In this document: one piece after another, positions 22,254 to 26,167 of the stretch | Layout of the letters: every line of letters begins with the position of its first letter | How positions within the stretch are numbered: the stretch's first letter is position 1 | Assembly (NCBI GenBank): GCA_036379455.1 | Contig: DASVGQ010000018.1 | Coordinates: forward strand, 1-26,167 | DNA from: SCRT01 sp036379455 | GTDB lineage: Bacteria; Pseudomonadota; Gammaproteobacteria; Nevskiales; Nevskiaceae | Direction: 5' to 3' | DNA: 26,167 bases | Made by a program: the position numbers and the translations under genes | The notes under the pieces: generated by a model | The model's database searches: none | What the model was told of the DNA's origin: nothing | What the model saw: the letters and a program-made list of their open reading frames with translations, nothing else

Positions 22254-23029
22254 GTGTTCCTCCGGGGCGCTACGGGCGCGGGACCGCCGGCCACCGCAAA
22301 GCCGTTGGCGTAGCGCATGTCGATCGCCGTCACGCCCGCGAGCTTGTCCGCCAGCAGCGGCAGGATCGTGGTCTGCAGCAGGCGCAGCTGGTGTTCAGGG
22401 CTGGTGGTCCCCAGATGCAGGGCGATGCCGCCGATGGTCTGCGCCAGCAGGCCGCCGCGGGCGTTCTGCGACAGGCTCGCAAGCGCCAGCGGCGTGGACT
22501 TGAGCGCCGGCGCCAGGATTTCCCAAGCGCCCAGCACCTGCCCCTGATGACCCGCCATGCCGTCGAGGCGAGGCAGCGAAGCCAGCTGGCGATCCTGGCT
22601 GACGCCGTTCGGTGGATAGAACAGGTCGCCGTGGCGGTCCACGAGCCCGTCGGCTCCCCAGCGCGCAATCGCCTGCCGCTCGGTGACGCGGACATCGAGC
22701 GTCGCCGGCCAGCGACGCGTGACGCTGGCGCTGGCAACCCACGGCAGCTGCTCTATGTGCCGCTGCACCGTCGCGAGGCTCACGTCGAACAACCGCACGC
22801 CCGATGGCAGCGCCGCGGCCGCCACGATCTGCTGCGGATCCATATGCGCGAACTGCCCTTCCACGTCGACGTCCGCCACGGGACGATCCAGTGCGGGGCG
22901 CGCGAGATAGACCACGCTGCCGGCCGCCAGCGCGCACAGCATGGCGAGCGCCCAGCGCAGCACCACATGGGGCAGGGCGCTGCGGTCACGGTGCGTGATG
23001 ATCGCGCGCCGATGCAGGACGGCGCTCAC
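22250..23029 (-). CDS. ftsQ: Cell division protein FtsQ
   Basis: This 259-residue bitopic protein links the early divisome to FtsL/FtsB. A basic cytoplasmic tail (to about 20) is followed by one membrane segment at about 22-42 (VVLRWALAMLCALAAGSVVY). The periplasmic POTRA domain is at about 47-122, with VADVDVEGQFAHMD and the SVTRRWPATLDVRVTERQAIARW segment typical of FtsQ; the beta domain follows. The start is GTG at 23029, overlapping the ddlB stop (GTGA), with CGGAG 7 nt upstream. The open frame continues upstream through ddlB in another reading frame, so the longer form is not real. Residues about 115-145 (ARWGADGLVDRHGDLFYPPNG) match the conserved FtsQ strand. The stop overlaps ftsA. Confidence 0.95.
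   Translation of the reverse strand: MSAVLHRRAIITHRDRSALPHVVLRWALAMLCALAAGSVVYLARPALDRPVADVDVEGQFAHMDPQQIVAAAALPSGVRLFDVSLATVQRHIEQLPWVASASVTRRWPATLDVRVTERQAIARWGADGLVDRHGDLFYPPNGVSQDRQLASLPRLDGMAGHQGQVLGAWEILAPALKSTPLALASLSQNARGGLLAQTIGGIALHLGTTSPEHQLRLLQTTILPLLADKLAGVTAIDMRYANGFAVAGGPAPVAPRRNT
22258..22263 (-). promoter_or_regulatory. ftsA ribosome binding site
   Basis: The minus strand reads GGAGGA, 4 nt before the ftsA ATG and inside the end of ftsQ, so it can serve both re-initiation and fresh initiation. Confidence 0.65.
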
Positions 23030-23994
23030 TTTCCGGCTCCGGCCGACGGGATCGGCGGAAGGCTGGTCTCGAGGATCGCCCAGCACAGGCTCTGGAAATC
23101 CATGCCGGTCGCTCGCGCCGCCATCGGCACCAGCGAGTGCGAGGTCATGCCGGGAACGGTGTTGGCCTCGATCAGCCAGCCCCGCCCTGTCGCGTCGACG
23201 AGCAGGTCGATGCGGCCCCAGCCGCGCCCGTCCAGCACCCGCCACGCATCAAGGCAGAGCTGCTGCAGAGCCTGCGTCTGCGCGTCTGGCAGCGGCGCGG
23301 GGCACAGGTAGCGCGTGCGGTCGGACAGATACTTCGCGCGGTAGTCGTAGAACTCGCCGTCCGGCTCGATGCGGATCAGCGGCAGCGCCTGCTCATCGAG
23401 CAGGCTGCCCGTGACCTCCGCGCCAGCAACGAAGGCTTCCGCCATGACCCGGCGCGGCGGCGCGCTCCTCGGTCGGCCGCTTCCCCCTTGTGCGGCGATG
23501 AACGCGGCTTCGATCTCGGCCTCGGTGTGGACCTTGCTGACGCCGACGCTCGACCCCTCGGCCGTCGGTTTGATGATGAACGGATAGCCGAAGGCTTCAG
23601 CCGCCCGACGCGCGTCATCCAGGCCCGCGAGCACGCGCCAGGCCGGCGTCGGCAGGCCGGCGTCGTGCCACAGCCGCTTGGTCTGCAGCTTGTCCATCGC
23701 CAGGGCCGAGGCGAGCACGCCGCAGCCCGGGTACGCGATGCCCTGCAGCTCGAGCGCGGCCTGCACGGTGCCGTCCTCGCCACCGGTACCGTGCAGTACG
23801 TTGAAGGCGCGTTCGAAGCCTTCCTCGCCGAGACGCAGGATCCGCGCACGATCTGCGTCGATCGCGTGCGCGTCAACGCGACGCGCCTGCAGCGCTTCCA
23901 GCACGTTGCGGCCCGACCACAGAGACACTTCCCGCTCGGCGGACCAGCCGCCCATCAACACGGCCACGCGCCCGAAGACCGCGGCGTCCGTCAC
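23026..23994 (-). CDS. ddlB: D-alanine:D-alanine ligase
   Basis: This 322-residue ATP-grasp ligase makes D-Ala-D-Ala for the peptidoglycan stem. The N-terminal GGWSAEREVSL carries E20 (E15 in E. coli DdlB). LHGTGGEDG (68-75) and KPTAEGSSVGV (142-152) with S149 are substrate and ATP loops. AKYLSDRTRY (220-229) is the omega-loop region. RIDLL (261-265), EANT (276-279) and PGMTSHS (281-287) are the metal- and ligand-binding residues. Start choice: GTG at 23994 gives VTDAAVFGRVAVLMGG, 4 nt after the murB stop. A GTG at 24006 is also in frame and would overlap murB by 8 nt. The stop overlaps the ftsQ GTG. The omega-loop tyrosine is kept, so D-lactate specificity is unlikely. Confidence 0.95.
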   Translation of the reverse strand: MTDAAVFGRVAVLMGGWSAEREVSLWSGRNVLEALQARRVDAHAIDADRARILRLGEEGFERAFNVLHGTGGEDGTVQAALELQGIAYPGCGVLASALAMDKLQTKRLWHDAGLPTPAWRVLAGLDDARRAAEAFGYPFIIKPTAEGSSVGVSKVHTEAEIEAAFIAAQGGSGRPRSAPPRRVMAEAFVAGAEVTGSLLDEQALPLIRIEPDGEFYDYRAKYLSDRTRYLCPAPLPDAQTQALQQLCLDAWRVLDGRGWGRIDLLVDATGRGWLIEANTVPGMTSHSLVPMAARATGMDFQSLCWAILETSLPPIPSAGAGK

Positions 23995-23998
23995 GCGC

Positions 23999-24928
23999 CT
24001 ACGCACGACCTGCTCCACGAACTTCGGGCGCCGCGCGTTCGCCGACGATGCGCACCTCGAGCTCCAGCCGGATGCCGCTGGCTGCCTCCACGGCCGCACG
24101 CACGTGCTCGATCAACGCCTCGATGTCGGCTGCGGTCGCCGTGCCGTCGTTGAGCAGGAAATTCGCGTGCAGCGTCGACACCGACGCGCCGCCGATGCTA
24201 TGGCCCTTCAGCCCCGCCGCCTCGATGAGCTGTGCGGCGTGGCCGCCGGGTGGATTGCGAAACGTGCTGCCGCCGCTCGGACGACCGAGCGGCTGCGTGG
24301 CGCGGCGGCTGGCCATCCACTGCTGCGTCTGCTCGCGCCCGCCTGCTGGCTGTGGCCGTACCTTCAGACGCGCCGCGAGAAAGCCGAGAAACCCCGCCGG
24401 CATCTGCACGGAGCGGTAGGCGATGACGAAGTCGTGTGGTTCGAGCCAGCGCGTCGCCCCGCCGGCAAATACGGCTTCCGCCGCCGCCACGTGCGCCCAG
24501 GTCTCGGAGCCGTAGGCGCCCGCGTTCATGGTCAGCGCGCCGCCGATGGTGCCCGGGATGCCGGTCATGAACCCGAGCGCGCCGAGGTCGTGGCGCTCGG
24601 CAAACTTCGCCACGCGCGCACAGGCCACGCCCGCCTCCGCATGGATCTCCGATGCGCCTTCGAGCCGCAGCGCGGTGATGTGGCGGCGCAGTACGATCAC
24701 GGCTCCGCGAAAGCCGCCGTCGCGCACCAAGGTGTTCGTGCCGAGGCCCATCCACCACAGCGGCATGCCCGGCGGCAGCTGCGCGAGATAGGCGAGCAGA
24801 TCCTCGCGATCCGCCGGTTCGTAAAGCTGGTCGGCCGGACCGCCCACGCGCCAGCTCGTGTACGGCGCGAGCGGCACGCCGCGGCGCAGCTGCCCGCGCA
24901 GGGAGGCGGACGTCACGGCCGGCGTCAC
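23999..24928 (-). CDS. murB: UDP-N-acetylenolpyruvoylglucosamine reductase MurB (type II)
   Basis: This 309-residue FAD flavoenzyme reduces UDP-GlcNAc-enolpyruvate to UDP-MurNAc. YTSWRVGGPAD (23-33), GLGTNTLVRD (61-70) and GIPGTIGGALTMNAGAYG (123-140) form the FAD-binding region. YRS (171-173) is the substrate arginine motif. S221 in SGGSTFRNP is the proton-donating serine, and HANFLLN (254-260) plus LELEVRIVG near the end complete the active site. The length (309 versus 342 in E. coli) and lack of the extra loop match the shorter type II form. The start is GTG at 24928, overlapping the murC stop (GTGA), with GGAGG 7 nt upstream. It lies between murC and ddlB, as in several gammaproteobacteria, rather than apart as in E. 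coli. Confidence 0.96.
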   Translation of the reverse strand: MTPAVTSASLRGQLRRGVPLAPYTSWRVGGPADQLYEPADREDLLAYLAQLPPGMPLWWMGLGTNTLVRDGGFRGAVIVLRRHITALRLEGASEIHAEAGVACARVAKFAERHDLGALGFMTGIPGTIGGALTMNAGAYGSETWAHVAAAEAVFAGGATRWLEPHDFVIAYRSVQMPAGFLGFLAARLKVRPQPAGGREQTQQWMASRRATQPLGRPSGGSTFRNPPGGHAAQLIEAAGLKGHSIGGASVSTLHANFLLNDGTATAADIEALIEHVRAAVEAASGIRLELEVRIVGERAAPEVRGAGRA

Positions 24929-26166
24929 GGTTGAGCCTCCGCTGCCGCGCTGAAGCCTTGCGTTTCGAGCAGCCCCGGCAGCTGTCCAATGCTGCCGGCG
25001 CCGAGCGTGAGCAGCAGGTCATCCGGCCTTAGGATCGCCGCCAGCGCCGCGGGCATCGCCTCTACCGCTCCGACCACCACCGGCTCGACGGCGTGGCGCG
25101 CGCGAATCCCGCGCGCCAGCGCGCGGCTGTCGGCGTTCTCCAGCGGCGCTTCGCCGGCAGGATAGACGTCGGCCAGCAGCAGCGCATCGGCGCCCGACAG
25201 CACGGCGCAGAAGTCGTCGAAGAGATCGCGCGTGCGCGTGTAGCGATGCGGTTGGAAGGCCACCACCAGCCGCCGGCCGGGATAGGCCTCGCGCAGCGCC
25301 GCAAAGGTCGCGGCAATCTCCCGGGGGTGGTGCCCGTAGTCGTCGATGAGGCGCACGCTGCCGCCTGGAATGGACAGATCGCCGTGCGACTCGCAGCGCC
25401 GCCCCACGCCGGCGAAGGCATCCAGCGCACGGCGGATGGAAGCCTCCGCCACGCCCAGCTCGCGGCCGACGGCGATGGCGGCGAGGGCGTTGAGCACGTT
25501 GTGATGCCCCGGCAGATTGAGGCGGTACGCGCTCGACGGCGCCTCCCGCGACTCCACCGTGAAATGGCTGGTCGGCCCGTCGATCACCACGTCGACCGCG
25601 CGCAGATCCGCCTCGGGCGTGCCGCCATAGGTCACGACCGGACGGCCGATCTCCGGCAGCAGGCGGTGCAGCACGGGATCGTCGAGGCACGCTACCACGA
25701 GGCCGTAGAACGGCAGGCGCTGCAGAAATTCGATGAAGGTGTGCTGCAGCCGACGGAAGTCGCCGCCGTAGGTGGAAAGGTGGTCGGCGTCGACGTTCGT
25801 CACCACCGCCAGCAGCGGCGACAGGAGCAGGAACGACGCGTCGCTTTCGTCGGCCTCCGCGACGAGATAGGAGCCGGCTCCGAGCCGCGCGTTGGCGCCC
25901 GCGCTCTTCAGCCGTCCACCGATGACGTAGGTGGGATCCAGCCCGCCCTCCGCGAGGACGCTGGCGATGAGGCTCGTGGTGGTCGTCTTGCCGTGGCTGC
26001 CGGCGACCGCCACGCCGTAGCGAAAACGCATCAGCTCGGCGAGCATCTCGGCGCGCCGCACCACCGGAATCCGTGCCGCCCGCGCGGCCTTGAGTTCCAC
26101 GTTGTCGGCGTGGACCGCTGTGGACGCGACCACCACGTCGGCACCCACCACGCGCGCCGGGTCATG
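24925..26166 (-). CDS. murC: UDP-N-acetylmuramate--L-alanine ligase MurC (5' end outside window)
   Basis: The gene runs off the right edge; 413 codons are visible and roughly the first 50-60 residues are missing. The frame begins HDPARVVGADVVVAST, which continues the N-terminal Rossmann domain, so the in-frame GTG at 26151 is not the start. The central ATPase loop GSHGKTTTTS, NVDADHLSTYGG, the LPGHHNVLNALAA region and DDYGHHPREI of the C-terminal domain are all present, as is FQPHRYTRTRDLFDDF. MurC adds L-alanine to UDP-MurNAc with ATP, the first step of stem-peptide assembly in the cytoplasm. The stop (TGA 24925-24927) overlaps murB. murG or other mur genes would be expected just upstream on the same strand. 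Confidence 0.97.
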   Translation of the reverse strand, partial: HDPARVVGADVVVASTAVHADNVELKAARAARIPVVRRAEMLAELMRFRYGVAVAGSHGKTTTTSLIASVLAEGGLDPTYVIGGRLKSAGANARLGAGSYLVAEADESDASFLLLSPLLAVVTNVDADHLSTYGGDFRRLQHTFIEFLQRLPFYGLVVACLDDPVLHRLLPEIGRPVVTYGGTPEADLRAVDVVIDGPTSHFTVESREAPSSAYRLNLPGHHNVLNALAAIAVGRELGVAEASIRRALDAFAGVGRRCESHGDLSIPGGSVRLIDDYGHHPREIAATFAALREAYPGRRLVVAFQPHRYTRTRDLFDDFCAVLSGADALLLADVYPAGEAPLENADSRALARGIRARHAVEPVVVGAVEAMPAALAAILRPDDLLLTLGAGSIGQLPGLLETQGFSAAAEAQP

Positions 26167-26167
26167 T

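Noticed and set aside
24925..26151. MurC starting at the GTG at 26151
   Set aside because: The frame remains open to the window edge and the residues before it match the MurC Rossmann domain, so the real start is outside.

Overview
The window is high-GC bacterial DNA, packed with genes and with strongly G/C-ending codons. It looks like a gammaproteobacterium. The right-hand half is the end of a division and cell wall (dcw) cluster in the order murC-murB-ddlB-ftsQ-ftsA-ftsZ-lpxC, followed by dciA (DUF721), an M23 peptidase gene and secA. The FtsZ tail, the LpxC zinc ligands and the SecA zinc tail all match the gammaproteobacterial pattern. I cannot name a genus. I see no rRNA, tRNA, CRISPR array, insertion sequence, integrase or phage gene.

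Region 1 (1-5400, + strand) is metabolic and transport: the C-terminal tail of an OppD/DppD-type ABC ATPase, a 12-TM MFS carboxylate-type transporter, a MaoC-like hot-dog hydratase, an OppF/DppF-type ATPase coupled to it by 1 nt, a PncA-type nicotinamidase, and a PLP-dependent trans-sulfuration-family enzyme. The two peptide-transporter ATPases are split by the MFS and MaoC genes.

Region 2 (5390-11440) holds mprF (aminoacyl-phosphatidylglycerol synthase/flippase) with an alpha/beta hydrolase just downstream on the minus strand. It also holds a class II aldolase/adducin-like gene, and divergently from that a one-chain fusion of a NUDIX domain with a LACTB2-like metallo-beta-lactamase domain.

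Region 3 (11590-14260) has proS with an overlapping lytic transglycosylase gene, then a small, possibly frameshifted orphan ORF.

Region 4 (14260-26167, almost all minus strand) is the core envelope block. MurC, MurB and Ddl make the UDP-MurNAc-peptide precursor. FtsQ, FtsA and FtsZ build the divisome. LpxC commits UDP-GlcNAc to lipid A. An M23 LytM-type protein trims or regulates the wall, and SecA drives export. Most junctions are 4-nt GTGA/ATGA overlaps, which implies translational coupling. DciA (DnaB loader family) is the only plus-strand gene here, and its 5' end overlaps that of the M23 gene.

I do not see a clearly new multi-gene system. The items most worth checking are the MprF-hydrolase pair, the NUDIX-MBL fusion, the interrupted opp-type locus, the overlapping divergent starts of dciA and the M23 gene, and the frameshift-like orphan ORF near 14 kb.
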